64,000 nucleotides of DNA from Pseudomonas sp. HN11. Its GTDB lineage: Bacteria; Pseudomonadota; Gammaproteobacteria; Pseudomonadales; Pseudomonadaceae. The DNA lies in NCBI RefSeq assembly GCF_021390155.1, contig NZ_CP089985.1:3607001-3671000 (forward strand), given 5' to 3'. The notes under the pieces were generated by a model that had not been told where the DNA came from, made no database searches, and saw nothing but the letters and a program-made list of their open reading frames with translations. The stretch's first letter is position 1; the number at the start of each line of letters is the position of its first letter. Below are positions 25,580 through 35,357 of the stretch, piece by piece. Both the position numbers and the translations under genes were made by a program.

Positions 25580-26533
25580 ATGAGCCAGATCGAAGAACAG
25601 CGCTTGATCACCAAGATCGCGAGCCTCTATTACGAAGAAGGGCTCAAGCAGTCTGAAATATCGACGCAGCTTGACCTGTCGCAGTCCTTTATCAGCCGTG
25701 CGCTGCGCCGGGCACTGCAGGAAGGCGTGGTAAAAATCAGCGTGATGCGCCTGCAAGGCCTGCACCTGGAGCTGGAAACCCAGTTGCAGCGCCGCTATGG
25801 CGTACGCCGGGTGATCGTGGTGGAAGCCACCGACCCCGGCAACGATGAAAGCATCAAGCAGGCCATCGGTTCGGCGGCCGCCCATTACCTGGAGACCAGC
25901 CTTTCGCCCCAGGACCATATCGGTATCTCGTCGTGGAGCAGCACCATTCGCGCCATGGTGGGCCACCTGCATGCGCAACCGGGCAAACAGGCCGCCCAGG
26001 AAGTCGTGCAATTATTGGGCGGTGTGGGCCACAAAGGTGCGTTTGAAGCCACGTTGCTCACCCAACGCCTGGCCACCCTGCTCAATTGCCCGGCGTTTTT
26101 GCTGCCGTCGCAGAGCATCGAGCAATCGGTGGAAAGCAAGCAGCGCATCGTGCAGATGGAAGAGGTCAAGGAGGTGCTGCAACGCTTCGACAGTATCACC
26201 CTGGCGATTGTCGGCATCGGCGACCTGGAGCCCTCGCAACTGCTGCGCAACAGCGGCAACTACTACACTGAAGACATGCTGCGCCTGCTCGCTGAACGCG
26301 GTGCCGTGGGCGATATCTGCCTGCGCTACTTCGACGCCCAGGGCAAGCCGGTGCTGGAAGAAGACGAAGAATTCGTGGTGTCGGTGGCGCTGACAAAATT
26401 GCGCTCGATCCAACGGGTGCTCGGCCTGGCCGGTGGGTTGAACAAGGTCCAGGCCATTCGCGGTGCACTCAAGGGCGGCTACCTGGACATCCTGATCACC
26501 GACCTCGACACCGCGCAGGCCCTCAACCAATAA
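25580..26533 (+). CDS. SorC/DeoR-type sugar-binding transcriptional regulator
   Basis: ATG 25580 follows GAGG; an in-frame GTG at 25559 is less likely. The 317-residue protein has an N-terminal helix-turn-helix ([25 protein letters not shown], about residues 22-46) and the SorC effector domain, which binds phosphorylated sugars ([56 protein letters not shown]). It is the probable local regulator of the catabolic locus; the paired TGAATATTTAT sites between the divergent units are its likely targets. The inducer would be the phosphorylated ketose. Confidence 0.88.
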   Translation: MSQIEEQRLITKIASLYYEEGLKQSEISTQLDLSQSFISRALRRALQEGVVKISVMRLQGLHLELETQLQRRYGVRRVIVVEATDPGNDESIKQAIGSAAAHYLETSLSPQDHIGISSWSSTIRAMVGHLHAQPGKQAAQEVVQLLGGVGHKGAFEATLLTQRLATLLNCPAFLLPSQSIEQSVESKQRIVQMEEVKEVLQRFDSITLAIVGIGDLEPSQLLRNSGNYYTEDMLRLLAERGAVGDICLRYFDAQGKPVLEEDEEFVVSVALTKLRSIQRVLGLAGGLNKVQAIRGALKGGYLDILITDLDTAQALNQ

Positions 26534-26555
26534 CCTTTTTTGGAGACCGCCGCTC

Positions 26556-27479
26556 ATGACGTCCAAGCTCGAACAACTCAAGCAGTTCACCACCGTGGTC
26601 TGCGACACCGGCGACCTGGATGCCATCAGCCGCCTGCGCCCGGTGGACGCCACCACCAACCCGTCCCTGCTGCTCAAGGCCGCCGACATCCCCGAATACG
26701 CCGACCTGTTGCGCAGCGCCGTGAGCCACGCCAAGGGTGATGTGGACCTAGCCTGCGACCACTTCGCGGTTTCGGTGGGCGCGGGCATTCTCAAGGTGAT
26801 TCCAGGGCGTATTTCCACCGAAGTGGATGCACGCCTGTCCTTTGACGAACAAGCGCTGTGGGCCAAGGCCAATCAGTTGATCGCCCTGTACGACCAGGCC
26901 GGGGTGGGCCGCGACCGCGTATTGATCAAGCTGGCGTCCACCTGGGAAGGCATCCGCACGGCCGAGCGTCTGGAAAAAGCCGGTATCCAGACCAACCTGA
27001 CGCTGCTGTTCTCCTTCGCCCAGGCCGTGGCCTGCGCCGACGCGGGGGTGTTCCTGATCTCACCGTTCGTGGGTCGTATCTACGACTGGTACCGCAAGAG
27101 CACCGGCCAGGACTACACCGGCGTGGATGACCCGGGCGTGCAGTCAGTAACCCGCATCTACAACTACTACAAGGCCAATGACATCCCGACCGTGGTGATG
27201 GGCGCGAGCTTTCGCACCCTTAGCCAGATCGAACAACTGGCCGGCTGCGACCGCCTGACCATCAGCCCGGACCTGCTGCAAAAGCTCGCCGACGACAACG
27301 GCACCCTGGAACGCAAACTGGTGCCGGGAGCGGCGGGAGAACCGCGTCTGCCGATGAACGAGGCGCAGTTCCGCTGGGCGTCGAATGAAGATGCGATGGC
27401 CACTGAGAAACTCGCTGAAGGCATTCGCCAGTTCGCGCGGGACCAGGAAAAACTGGAAAAACTGTTGAGCCGCGCATGA
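26556..27479 (+). CDS. tal: Transaldolase
   Basis: The 307-residue cytoplasmic enzyme transfers dihydroxyacetone units between sugar phosphates. It is of the TalB type: [33 protein letters not shown], the Schiff-base Lys in [12 protein letters not shown] (about residue 128), [11 protein letters not shown] and [11 protein letters not shown]. Its place next to split transketolase genes indicates that the pathway ends in pentose-phosphate-type rearrangements. Its stop overlaps the next gene as ATGA. Confidence 0.95.
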   Translation: MTSKLEQLKQFTTVVCDTGDLDAISRLRPVDATTNPSLLLKAADIPEYADLLRSAVSHAKGDVDLACDHFAVSVGAGILKVIPGRISTEVDARLSFDEQALWAKANQLIALYDQAGVGRDRVLIKLASTWEGIRTAERLEKAGIQTNLTLLFSFAQAVACADAGVFLISPFVGRIYDWYRKSTGQDYTGVDDPGVQSVTRIYNYYKANDIPTVVMGASFRTLSQIEQLAGCDRLTISPDLLQKLADDNGTLERKLVPGAAGEPRLPMNEAQFRWASNEDAMATEKLAEGIRQFARDQEKLEKLLSRA

Positions 27480-28462
27480 ACCCGCTCGGCCAGCCACGCA
27501 CCTTGGTGTTCCTGGCCTATCCGCAAATGGGCCTGCTCGACCTGACTGGCGCCCAGACCGTGTTCTGGGCCGCCACCAAAGCCATGGCCGAACGCGGCTT
27601 GCCGGGTTACGTCATGCACACCGCCAGCCTGGCGGGTGGATTGATGCAGACCGCCGAGGGTTTGAGTGTGCACACAGTTGCACTCGGGCAACTGGCCGAC
27701 ACCGCTATCGACACCCTGATCGTGCCCGGCGCGCCGGCCATTCAACAGGCGATGGCAGCCAACACTGACTTGGTGGAATGGCTGCGCGTGGCGTCCGGCA
27801 CCGCGGCGCGCACCGCCTCGGTGTGCACCGGCACCTTCCTGCTGGCCATGGCCGGCCTGCTCGACGGGCGCCGCGCCGCCACCCACTGGGCCATGTGCGA
27901 CATGCTCAAGCATGGCTTCCCGGCCATCGCGGTGGACATGGACGCGATCTTTATCCAACAGGGCAATGTGTGGACCTCGGCCGGCGTGACGGCCGGGATC
28001 GACCTGGCGTTGGCCCTGGTGGAGATCGACTGCGGCCGCGATGTGGCATTGCAGGTGGCGCGGGAGCTGGTGGTATTCCTCAAGCGCCCCGGTGGGCAGG
28101 CGCAGTTCAGTCAACTGCTGCAGGCACAGACCGATGACAGCGCAGGCTTCGATGAACTGCACCTTTGGGTCGCCGATAACTTGCAGGACTCGGACCTGTC
28201 CGTGGAGCGTCTGGCGCAACAGGCACAGATGAGCCCGCGCAACTTTGCACGGGTCTACAAACAACGCACCGGGCGCACACCGGCCAAGGCCGTCGAGTTA
28301 TTCCGCATGGAAGCGGCGCGCCGCCTGCTGGAGGATTCGGACCGCAATATCGACCAGATCGCCCGGCTGTGTGGGTTTGGGGATGAGGAGCGGATGCGGT
28401 ATACCTTCCATCGTCACCTGACGATTTCGCCGCGTGAGTACCGGGAGCGATTTTCCCGCTGA
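27476..28462 (+). CDS. GlxA-family regulator (DJ-1/PfpI domain plus AraC HTH)
   Basis: The 328-residue protein has a DJ-1/PfpI-like N-terminal domain (residues about 10-190, with the conserved cysteine in [21 protein letters not shown]) and an AraC-type DNA-binding domain (about 220-325: [20 protein letters not shown] and [24 protein letters not shown]). It is translationally coupled to transaldolase by ATGA, an unusual pairing, and gives the locus a second regulator. Members of this group respond to quaternary amines, arginine or carbohydrates; the effector here is unknown. Confidence 0.88.
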   Translation: MNPLGQPRTLVFLAYPQMGLLDLTGAQTVFWAATKAMAERGLPGYVMHTASLAGGLMQTAEGLSVHTVALGQLADTAIDTLIVPGAPAIQQAMAANTDLVEWLRVASGTAARTASVCTGTFLLAMAGLLDGRRAATHWAMCDMLKHGFPAIAVDMDAIFIQQGNVWTSAGVTAGIDLALALVEIDCGRDVALQVARELVVFLKRPGGQAQFSQLLQAQTDDSAGFDELHLWVADNLQDSDLSVERLAQQAQMSPRNFARVYKQRTGRTPAKAVELFRMEAARRLLEDSDRNIDQIARLCGFGDEERMRYTFHRHLTISPREYRERFSR

Positions 28463-28738
28463 TGCTGCAACCTGTCCAACGCCATCAACCAATCGCTGCC
28501 GTGCTGCAACTGCGCGCCCGTGCACGCCGCTGCGGGCCGAGCGAGAGGCGAAGCCCTTGAGTTCGTACTCATTGATTTCCAGCTGCGAGCTTTTGATCGA
28601 GACCTTAGCCCTCGGCAGCAAGGCGTATTCTACGTCGTCGGACAGGCCGATAGGGCTTGGCAGGATTTCAGGGTTTTGTGTCCTACTCGGTGAGAACGGA
28701 TGCTTTTAAAGTAAGCGTCCAATGCTCCACCTTCGACA
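28463..28738. other. Intergenic region without a recognisable gene
   Basis: This 276-bp stretch separates the polyol locus from the two-component genes. A minus-strand frame here (for example AKVSIKSSQLEINEYELKGF) looks mildly protein-like but is continuous only by running into the antisense of the GlxA-type gene. I could not identify it. It may be a decayed gene fragment. Confidence 0.3.
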
Positions 28739-30283
28739 ATGACAATGGAGTGGTTGAACGCCATGAAAATCTCCGTTCCCGCGAGCGCGCGTCGCGAGCA
28801 TTCATGGTTGGCCGGCCTTTGGGACCGGCGGGTGTTCACCGCGCGCCAGACCCAGATCAGCCCGACACCGGCGATCAACGCCTTGGGCTGGGTCGTTGGG
28901 TTGGTCGTGGCATGCGGCATCTTCGTGATCAATTCCGAGACCCATACCGACTGGGCACCGACGCTGCTGTACATCACGCTGCTGTTGATGGCGGCGAATC
29001 TTTTTTCGATCAATGTGGTGATTGGTGTCGCGTTGTTTTCCATTGCGCTGCTCATGGCGCTGTTCCTGTACAACGGCAACTATGAGCGCTGGGACTCGAT
29101 CACCGGTTTCTTCCGCTGCCTCACGGCGCTCTCCGCCATCACCTTTCTTGCCCTGCGCAGCAAGTACGCGGCGGACAGCCTGCGGCACAACGAGGCCTAC
29201 CTGGTGGGCGCCCAGCGCCTCAGCCAGACCGGCAGCGTGAGTTTTCGTGGCGACAGTGATGCCATGTCCTGGTCCGAGGAGTTGGCACGGATCTTCGAAT
29301 ACCCACATCATCAGGCGCCCACGGCGGTGATGGTGCTGGACCGTACCCATCCCGACGACCGACATTTGGCCCGCGAGGTCTTCGCCAAGGCCCGGAACCG
29401 TGAGCCGCTGATCGAAGTCAAGCACCGCCTGCTGATGCCCGATGGACGCGTCAAGCACCTGCATATGATCGCTAGCCCCGTCGAGACCCGTGGGCATTTC
29501 GAGTACCTGGGCGCGGTGAAGGATGTCACCGCCGACACGCTCGCCGAAGAGGCGTTGTTCCATGCGCAGAGCCAATTGGCCCACGTCACCCGTATCACCT
29601 CTCTGGGCGAATTGGCTGCCTCGATTGCCCACGAGGTGAACCAGCCGCTGACCGCCATCACCAGCAGCGGCGAAGCCTGCCGTCGCTGGCTCGACCGCGC
29701 GGAACCAGACCTCAATGAAGCGCGTCAATCCCTCGACCGCATTGTCTCCAGCGCCTGCCGCGCCAGTGAGGTGATCAGTCGAATTCGCGCGCTGTCACGC
29801 AAATGCGACCCGCTGCGCAAACCCGAATCGCTGGATGCCATTGTCAACGAAACCCTGAGCCTGGTGCAGCACGAGTTGTCGCGCCATAAAGTCCGGAGCC
29901 GTGTGGAGTTGAACGTGCTGGATGCGCAGATCAACGCCGACCGCGTGCAACTGCAACAGGTGCTGATCAACCTGATCATCAATGCCTGCCACGCCATGGA
30001 AACCACCGCCCCGCGCCAACGCCTGCTGCGGGTGCGGACCTGGGTGGACGGCGATAACGTCTTGCTCGAAGTTGCCGACCAAGGCATCGGTATTGACGCC
30101 AAGGACCTGCCCACCTTGTTCCAACCCTTTTTTACCACCAAGCCCGAGGGCCTGGGCATGGGCCTGTCGATCTGCCGCTCGATCATCGACTTCCATGGCG
30201 GCCGACTCTGGGCCACCAGCACGCCAGGCCAGGGCACCTCATTCACTTGCTCACTGCCTCTATTGGCCAAGGAGGCCCCATGA
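28739..30283 (+). CDS. Membrane-bound PAS-domain sensor histidine kinase (FixL/DctB-like)
   Basis: The 514-residue kinase has four hydrophobic segments near the N terminus (about residues 45-145), a PAS domain (about 155-275), a HisKA domain with the phospho-acceptor His in SIAHEVNQPL (near residue 299) and an HATPase domain (N box LINLIINACHAM, G1 VADQGIGID, G2 GLGMGLSICRSI). A start at the ATG 28763 is also possible. It overlaps the response regulator gene as ATGA, so they form one sensor pair. No transporter or metabolic gene adjoins that would reveal the signal. Confidence 0.9.
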   Translation: MTMEWLNAMKISVPASARREHSWLAGLWDRRVFTARQTQISPTPAINALGWVVGLVVACGIFVINSETHTDWAPTLLYITLLLMAANLFSINVVIGVALFSIALLMALFLYNGNYERWDSITGFFRCLTALSAITFLALRSKYAADSLRHNEAYLVGAQRLSQTGSVSFRGDSDAMSWSEELARIFEYPHHQAPTAVMVLDRTHPDDRHLAREVFAKARNREPLIEVKHRLLMPDGRVKHLHMIASPVETRGHFEYLGAVKDVTADTLAEEALFHAQSQLAHVTRITSLGELAASIAHEVNQPLTAITSSGEACRRWLDRAEPDLNEARQSLDRIVSSACRASEVISRIRALSRKCDPLRKPESLDAIVNETLSLVQHELSRHKVRSRVELNVLDAQINADRVQLQQVLINLIINACHAMETTAPRQRLLRVRTWVDGDNVLLEVADQGIGIDAKDLPTLFQPFFTTKPEGLGMGLSICRSIIDFHGGRLWATSTPGQGTSFTCSLPLLAKEAP

Positions 30284-30951
30284 ACGACCTTCACCCGATG
30301 AACCGCGTGATCAACCATGAACCCTGGGTGTATATCGTCGACGATGATCGCCCCCTGCGCGAGTCCCTCGGCAGCTTGTTGCGCTCGGTGGGCCTGCAGG
30401 TCCAGTTGTTCGGCTCGGCGGCGGAGTTCATGAATTTCCCGCGCCCCGACCTGCCCAGTTGCCTGGTGCTGGACGTACGTCTGCAAGGCACAAGCGGCCT
30501 GGATTTTCAGAATGAATTGGTGACGGCGCGGATCCACCTGCCGATCGTATTCATGACCGGCCACGGCGATATCGCCATGACCGTGCGTGCGATGAAAGCG
30601 GGCGCGGTGGACTTCCTGTCCAAGCCGTTTCGTGAACAGGACCTGATCGACGCGGTGTGCGCCGCCCACGCAAAAGACAAGACACGACGTGAAACCGAGC
30701 GCGGCGATGATGAACTGCGCACCCGATATGCCACCCTCACCCCCCGCGAACGAACGGTGATGGCACTGGCGGTTTCCGGGCTGATGAACAAGCAGATTGC
30801 CGGCGAAATCGGCCTGAGCGAAATCACCGTGAAGATCCACCGCGGCCAGGCGATGCGCAAGATGCTCGCGCGTTCGTTCGCCGACCTGGTGCGTATGGCC
30901 CAGGCCCTCGACATCCCGGTCAAACAGCAAGTCGGGTATACGCACGTATAG
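30280..30951 (+). CDS. FixJ/LuxR-family response regulator
   Basis: ATG 30280 follows AAGGAGG and overlaps the kinase stop. The 223-residue protein has a receiver domain (acidic pair in VYIVDDDRP, phospho-acceptor Asp in LVLDVRLQG, MTGHGD, LSKPF) and a LuxR-type HTH (LTPRERTVMALAVSGLMNKQ, EIGLSEITVKIHRGQAMRKM). It should be phosphorylated by the preceding kinase and activate transcription. Targets are unknown. Confidence 0.92.
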   Translation: MNDLHPMNRVINHEPWVYIVDDDRPLRESLGSLLRSVGLQVQLFGSAAEFMNFPRPDLPSCLVLDVRLQGTSGLDFQNELVTARIHLPIVFMTGHGDIAMTVRAMKAGAVDFLSKPFREQDLIDAVCAAHAKDKTRRETERGDDELRTRYATLTPRERTVMALAVSGLMNKQIAGEIGLSEITVKIHRGQAMRKMLARSFADLVRMAQALDIPVKQQVGYTHV

Positions 30952-31032
30952 TATGTTGCCGGCGTGGACGGCGTATCTTGAGGTGATGGCGGGATGCTTC
31001 CATGTGCAGCCCGATCGCCTCCAGGTAACGAA

Positions 31033-31401
31033 ATGTCCGACACGAAGATAATTGCCATCGTCGATGATGATGAATCCGTTCGTATGGCACTGGATGGGCT
31101 GCTGCGCTCCAACGGCTACAACGTCCGTCTCTACGCGGATGCCGAAGCCTTCCTCGCCTCCGACGGCCCAGGCTTCACTGCCTGCCTGATCAGCGACATC
31201 CAGATGCCTGGCCTCAGCGGCATCCAGCTCCACGAAACCCTGCACGCCGCAGGCCTCTCACTGCCGGTGATTTTCATCACCGGCTACCCCGGCCCGCCGC
31301 CCAGTATCGACCCGGCATTGCCGCCGCCCATTGCCTTCTTTCCCAAGCCGTTTTCCTGCGCCCAACTGATGGCCTGCCTCGCCGATGTGCTGGGCCGTTA
31401 A
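31033..31401 (+). CDS. Single-domain response regulator (receiver only)
   Basis: ATG 31033 gives a 122-residue protein that is only a receiver domain: acidic pair in IAIVDDDESV, phospho-acceptor Asp in LISDIQMPGLSG (about residue 56), FITGY and Lys in FFPKPF. The stretch that normally forms helix 4 is replaced by a proline-rich GYPGPPPSIDPALPPPIAFF, so the signalling face is probably altered. It lies 81 bp after the LuxR-type regulator and may compete for phosphate from the same kinase. Confidence 0.85.
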   Translation: MSDTKIIAIVDDDESVRMALDGLLRSNGYNVRLYADAEAFLASDGPGFTACLISDIQMPGLSGIQLHETLHAAGLSLPVIFITGYPGPPPSIDPALPPPIAFFPKPFSCAQLMACLADVLGR

Positions 31402-31534
31402 TACCTTGGTATAGCCACCTCACACCTACGCATGCCTGCACTGACCCCAGGTAGAAGTGTTTGCGGCAGACGCCCTGGATAGTCTGGCTACACACAGTCC
31501 CACTCATGCAACAACGTCTCTCCAGGAGCAAACC

Positions 31535-32734
31535 ATGAAACAGCACATTCTTATTATTGGCGCAGGGTTCGGTGGTGTCTGGAGCGCATTGAGCGCGGCC
31601 CGTCTGCTGGACAAACATGACCGCAACGACGTGCAGATCAGCCTGCTCGCCCCGCAGCCGGAACTGCGTATCCGCCCACGTTTCTACGAGCCCGATGTGC
31701 ACACCATGATGGCGCCGCTGGGCCCGTTGTTCGACGCGGTGAACGTGAAGTTCATTGAAGGTGCGGCCGACAGCATTGATGAAAATGGCAAACAAGTGAC
31801 CTACCGCAACGCGGCGGGTGTATCGACCACGGTCACGTACGACCGCCTGGTCATTGCCGCCGGCAGCCGCCTGAATCGCCCGCAGATGCCAGGCATCGAG
31901 CATGTGTTCGATGTGGACCAGATTGAAGATGCCACGCGCCTTGAAGCCCATATCAAGGCCCTGAAGAACCTGCCTGAAAGCGCCGCGCGCAATACCGTGG
32001 TGGTAGCGGGTGGTGGTTTTACCGGTATCGAGACTGCCACCGAAATGCCGACCCGCCTGCGTGAAGCACTGGGTGACCAGGTTGATATTCGCGTCGTCGT
32101 GGTGGACCGTGGCCCGCAGATCGCCGCGTCCATGGGCGATGGCATTCGTCCCTCGATCATCGAAGCGAGTACGGCGTTGGGCCTGGAATGGGTGCTCAAC
32201 ACCTCGGTGGCCTCGGTGGATGCCGACGGCGTGACCCTGGCGAATGGGCAACGGATCGAATCCAGCACGGTGATCTGGACCATCGGCTTTCGCGCCAACC
32301 CGCTTACCGAACAAGTCAGCGGCACCCGTGATCCCCAGGGCCGCCTGCATGTGGACGGCAACCTCAAGGTCAAAGGCCAGGCCGACGTGTTCGCCGCCGG
32401 TGACGTGGCCTACGCCGCCACCGATGATTTGGGCAATTTCGCCAGCATGTCCTGCCAGCACGCCATCGCCCTGGGCCGCTATGCCGGCAACAACGTGGCC
32501 GCCGACCTGATCGGCGTCGCGCCGATGACCTACAGCCAGCCCAAATACGTGACCTGCCTCGACCTTGGCGCCTGGGGCGCCGTGTTCACCGAAGGCTGGG
32601 ACCGCCAGTTGAAACTGGTCGGCCAGGAAGCCAAGGACCTCAAGCACCAGATCAACACCGTGTGGATCTACCCACCGGCCGCTGATCGTGCCGTCGCGCT
32701 GGCGGCGGCAGACCCGTTGATTCCAGTGGCCTGA
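31535..32734 (+). CDS. NDH-2-like FAD-dependent NAD(P)H oxidoreductase
   Basis: ATG 31535 follows CCAGGAGC; the frame extends upstream without support. The 399-residue protein has an N-terminal FAD motif (ILIIGAGFGGVWSALSA), a central NAD motif (VVVAGGGFTGIETATEM) and the FAD-closing FAAGDVAYA. This is the pattern of type II NADH dehydrogenases and related quinone reductases. A typical C-terminal membrane-binding helix is not obvious, so it may be soluble or loosely attached. It is a single gene ended by a strong terminator. Confidence 0.85.
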   Translation: MKQHILIIGAGFGGVWSALSAARLLDKHDRNDVQISLLAPQPELRIRPRFYEPDVHTMMAPLGPLFDAVNVKFIEGAADSIDENGKQVTYRNAAGVSTTVTYDRLVIAAGSRLNRPQMPGIEHVFDVDQIEDATRLEAHIKALKNLPESAARNTVVVAGGGFTGIETATEMPTRLREALGDQVDIRVVVVDRGPQIAASMGDGIRPSIIEASTALGLEWVLNTSVASVDADGVTLANGQRIESSTVIWTIGFRANPLTEQVSGTRDPQGRLHVDGNLKVKGQADVFAAGDVAYAATDDLGNFASMSCQHAIALGRYAGNNVAADLIGVAPMTYSQPKYVTCLDLGAWGAVFTEGWDRQLKLVGQEAKDLKHQINTVWIYPPAADRAVALAAADPLIPVA

Positions 32735-32791
32735 TTCCCCGCACTCCCTATACCGGCCAGCTCACTCCTTGCTGACCCGGTCATTCCCGAG

Positions 32792-32826
32792 CGCCCGCCG
32801 ACGATGTTTAGGCGGGCGTTTTTTTT
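32792..32826 (+). terminator. Rho-independent terminator overlapping the 3' end of the aquaporin gene
   Basis: CGCCCGCC at 32792-32799 pairs with GGCGGGCG at 32811-32818 and is followed by eight T residues. The T run and right arm lie inside the convergent aquaporin coding sequence, where they encode its last residues (KKTPA). Confidence 0.9.
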
Positions 32827-33521
32827 GCGCATTCACCCAATGAACGCGCCGCCAATGCCCCCATCACCCCGCCCACCATCGGCGCTACCCAGAACAACCA
32901 AAGCTGCGAGAGGTATTCACCGCCAGCAAACAACGCCGGCCCGGTACTGCGTGCAGGGTTCACTGACGTGTTAGTCACCGGGATCAGCACCAGGTGAATC
33001 AAGGTCAGGGTCAGGCCGATCGCAATGGGCGCGAAGCCAGGCACCGCGCCCGGTGCGGTGACACGCATGATGATGAACAAGAAGAAGAACGTGGCGATGA
33101 ATTCCGCAAGCAATGCGGCCTTCATGTCAAAGAGGCCTGGACTCAATGGGCCGTAGCCGTTGGCGGCAAAACCACCCACTGAGAAATCCGGCTGCCCGCT
33201 GGCAATCAGGTACAAGGCCGCCGCGGCGCCAATTGCTCCAGCCACCTGCGCCGCGATATACGGCAGCACATCACCACCCGCCACGCGGCGTCCCGCCCAT
33301 AAACCAAGGGTTACCGCCGGGTTGAAATGCCCGCCGGAAATACCGCCTACCGCGTAGGCCATGGTCAGCACCGTGAGCCCGAACGCCAGCGAAACGCCGA
33401 CAAACCCAATGCCCAATTCCGGAAAAGCCGCCGCCAGAATGGCGCTGCCACAGCCACCGAACGTCAGCCAGAATGTACCGATAAACTCGGCGGTCAAACG
33501 CTTTTGCACAATCGACTCCAT
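32808..33521 (-). CDS. aqpZ: Aquaporin Z
   Basis: The 237-residue inner-membrane water channel has six hydrophobic segments and both NPA motifs: [13 protein letters not shown] (about residue 65) and [13 protein letters not shown] (about 190), with the narrow aromatic/arginine filter residues expected of AqpZ (Arg after the second NPA). Length is close to the E. coli protein (231). The final codons overlap the terminator of the convergent oxidoreductase gene, so the C-terminal tail CAKKTPA may be a recent extension. Confidence 0.95.
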   Translation of the reverse strand: MESIVQKRLTAEFIGTFWLTFGGCGSAILAAAFPELGIGFVGVSLAFGLTVLTMAYAVGGISGGHFNPAVTLGLWAGRRVAGGDVLPYIAAQVAGAIGAAAALYLIASGQPDFSVGGFAANGYGPLSPGLFDMKAALLAEFIATFFFLFIIMRVTAPGAVPGFAPIAIGLTLTLIHLVLIPVTNTSVNPARSTGPALFAGGEYLSQLWLFWVAPMVGGVMGALAARSLGECAKKTPA

Positions 33522-33611
33522 TGCGGTTCAAGTGCCGTCACCACAGGCCGTGGGCGGTCCTGGGCGACGGTAGCAATGGGTCTCAAATTGCTGTGTAAGA
33601 CTTGTCCTGTT

Positions 33612-34796
33612 TTATCGGGTTACAACACCCTGCCCAAACCGGCGAATCGCCAGGCAGTACCCTATCAACGCCACCGCCGCCAGCAACCCACCCGCCGCGC
33701 CGATCCAGGCGAAGCCAAACTGGCTGCCCACCCAGCTGCCCATCAGGGCGCCGCCGCCGATACCGATGTTGTAGATGCCGGAGAACATCGCCATGGCCAC
33801 GTCGGTGGCATCCGGCGCCAGCACCAGCACCTTGGATTGCATCGCGAGGCCAAAGCCCATGATCGCCATGCCCCAGAAAATGCTCAGCACCACCAGGTAG
33901 GATTCTGCGCCGCTCAACGGCAGCAGCAGCGTCAGGCAGGCGGCGAGGATGAATACCGCGCCGACCACGAACAAATGGGGGTTGAAACGGTGCACCAGGC
34001 TGAACAGCAGCGAGCCGATGATGCCCGCGCCGCCAAATACCAGCAGGATCAAAGTCACCGCGCTCCCGCTCATGCCGGCGACACCTTCGACGAAGGGTTC
34101 GATGTAGCTGTAGGCGGTGAATTGCGCGGTCACGGTCATGGCGGTGAGCACATACAACGCCACCAGCGCCGGGCGCTTGAACAGCAGCGGCAAGCTGCGC
34201 AGGGAGCCGGAGTTCTGGCTCGGCAGCAGTGGCAAGGTGCGCGCCAGCCAGAACACCAGGGCGCCAGCAAAGGCGCCGATCACCAGGAACGTGGTGCGCC
34301 AGCCCATGGCTTCGCCGAGCAGGCGGCCCAGGGGAATACCCAGGACCATCGCCAGGGAAGTACCGGTGGCCAGCAGGCCGAGAGCTTGCACCTGCTTGCC
34401 TTCCGGCGCCAGGCGCACCGCCAGCGATGCGGTGATCGACCAGAACAACGCATGGGACAACGCGATGCCGATACGGCTCAGCATCAAGAGACCGAAACTG
34501 GTAGCGACGCTGGAAAGGATATGGCTGATGATAAACATGCAAAACAGCACGATCAGCAGCTTGCGCCGTTCGACGTTGCGGGTCAGCAGCATCACCGGCA
34601 GCGACGTCAGGGACACAATCCAGGCGTAGATGGTGAGCATCAGCCCGACGCTGGACACGGGCATGTCGAAGCTGGTGCCGATGGCGCTGAGCAGGCCGAC
34701 GGGCACGAATTCGGTGGTATTGAACACAAAGGCGGCCAGCGCGAGGGCGATGACCGGTTGCCAATTGGCTTGGGGGGTTGCGGCTGAAATGCTCAT
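33612..34796 (-). CDS. sotB: MFS sugar efflux transporter (SotB/YdeA type)
   Basis: The start at 34796 gives 394 residues, close to E. coli SotB; the frame extends ten codons further. Twelve hydrophobic segments are visible with the MFS landmarks [20 protein letters not shown] in helix 1 and [15 protein letters not shown] loop 2-3 (here [13 protein letters not shown]). The group exports arabinose and related sugars or drugs in exchange for protons. It is a single gene with about 80 bp on either side. Confidence 0.85.
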   Translation of the reverse strand: MSISAATPQANWQPVIALALAAFVFNTTEFVPVGLLSAIGTSFDMPVSSVGLMLTIYAWIVSLTSLPVMLLTRNVERRKLLIVLFCMFIISHILSSVATSFGLLMLSRIGIALSHALFWSITASLAVRLAPEGKQVQALGLLATGTSLAMVLGIPLGRLLGEAMGWRTTFLVIGAFAGALVFWLARTLPLLPSQNSGSLRSLPLLFKRPALVALYVLTAMTVTAQFTAYSYIEPFVEGVAGMSGSAVTLILLVFGGAGIIGSLLFSLVHRFNPHLFVVGAVFILAACLTLLLPLSGAESYLVVLSIFWGMAIMGFGLAMQSKVLVLAPDATDVAMAMFSGIYNIGIGGGALMGSWVGSQFGFAWIGAAGGLLAAVALIGYCLAIRRFGQGVVTR

Positions 34797-34908
34797 GGAA
34801 CGGCGCGGTACTCTGACGATGATCAAGCGGCCACCCAGGACAAGCGCCGCCGCCGAGCATTCTATAGGTTTCTGGCCAGCCTGTTGACGCGGATCGTCGC
34901 CCGGCGGT

Positions 34909-35271
34909 TCAAGGCGAGGTCAGCGTTATGATGTAGCTACCCGACTGAATCAGCTCGCCGGCGCTGTCGACCAGCACATATTGCTGATCGTAATAACGCC
35001 CATTGCCGCTGTCCGCCACCAGCAGCACATGGGCTGCAAGGGCGCTGGCCACCGGAGCTATCTGACGTACCTCAAGGCGACTGCCACGACTGGCCTCGGC
35101 ACAGTCGCTCAATTCCACGACCGAGCCCCTGTGCGTATTTGTCGCACACCCAGACTCGACGATACTGCCCCTGAATTCGAGGGTGCCCTGCCCTGCGGTT
35201 TGCGCCGCGCCGCACGCTCCCGCCCATAGGCACAGCAGGCTGGTAAACACCGAGGTACCTTTTATGCTCAT
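34909..35271 (-). CDS. Secreted fimbrial-subunit-like protein, orphan
   Basis: ATG 35271 follows AAGGAG; the frame extends ten codons upstream. The 120-residue product has a signal peptide (about residues 1-24, ending GACGAA) and a mature start [17 protein letters not shown] that resembles the first strand of type 1 fimbrial subunits, with a Cys pair (SGCAT and LSDCA) as in pilins. The C-terminal [11 protein letters not shown] ends in an alternating strand. No usher or chaperone gene is adjacent, so it is an orphan or has another role. Confidence 0.65.
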   Translation of the reverse strand: MSIKGTSVFTSLLCLWAGACGAAQTAGQGTLEFRGSIVESGCATNTHRGSVVELSDCAEASRGSRLEVRQIAPVASALAAHVLLVADSGNGRYYDQQYVLVDSAGELIQSGSYIITLTSP

Positions 35272-35357
35272 GCCGACGCTCCTTACTGGGCTCTTAACCA
35301 CTAAGTCGTCTGGCCGGGCGTTAACTTGAGCTTATTCGGCGAAGGCTATGACGTCGA

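Noticed and set aside
28298..28621. A 107-codon minus-strand frame between the GlxA-type regulator and the kinase
   Set aside because: Part of it is antisense to the GlxA-type gene; the rest is mildly protein-like but has no recognised family, so I list the region only as unexplained.
33327..34787. A 486-codon open frame on the plus strand opposite the MFS transporter
   Set aside because: Composition (Gln, His, Arg, Gly rich) and lack of motifs mark it as a shadow of the SotB-like gene.
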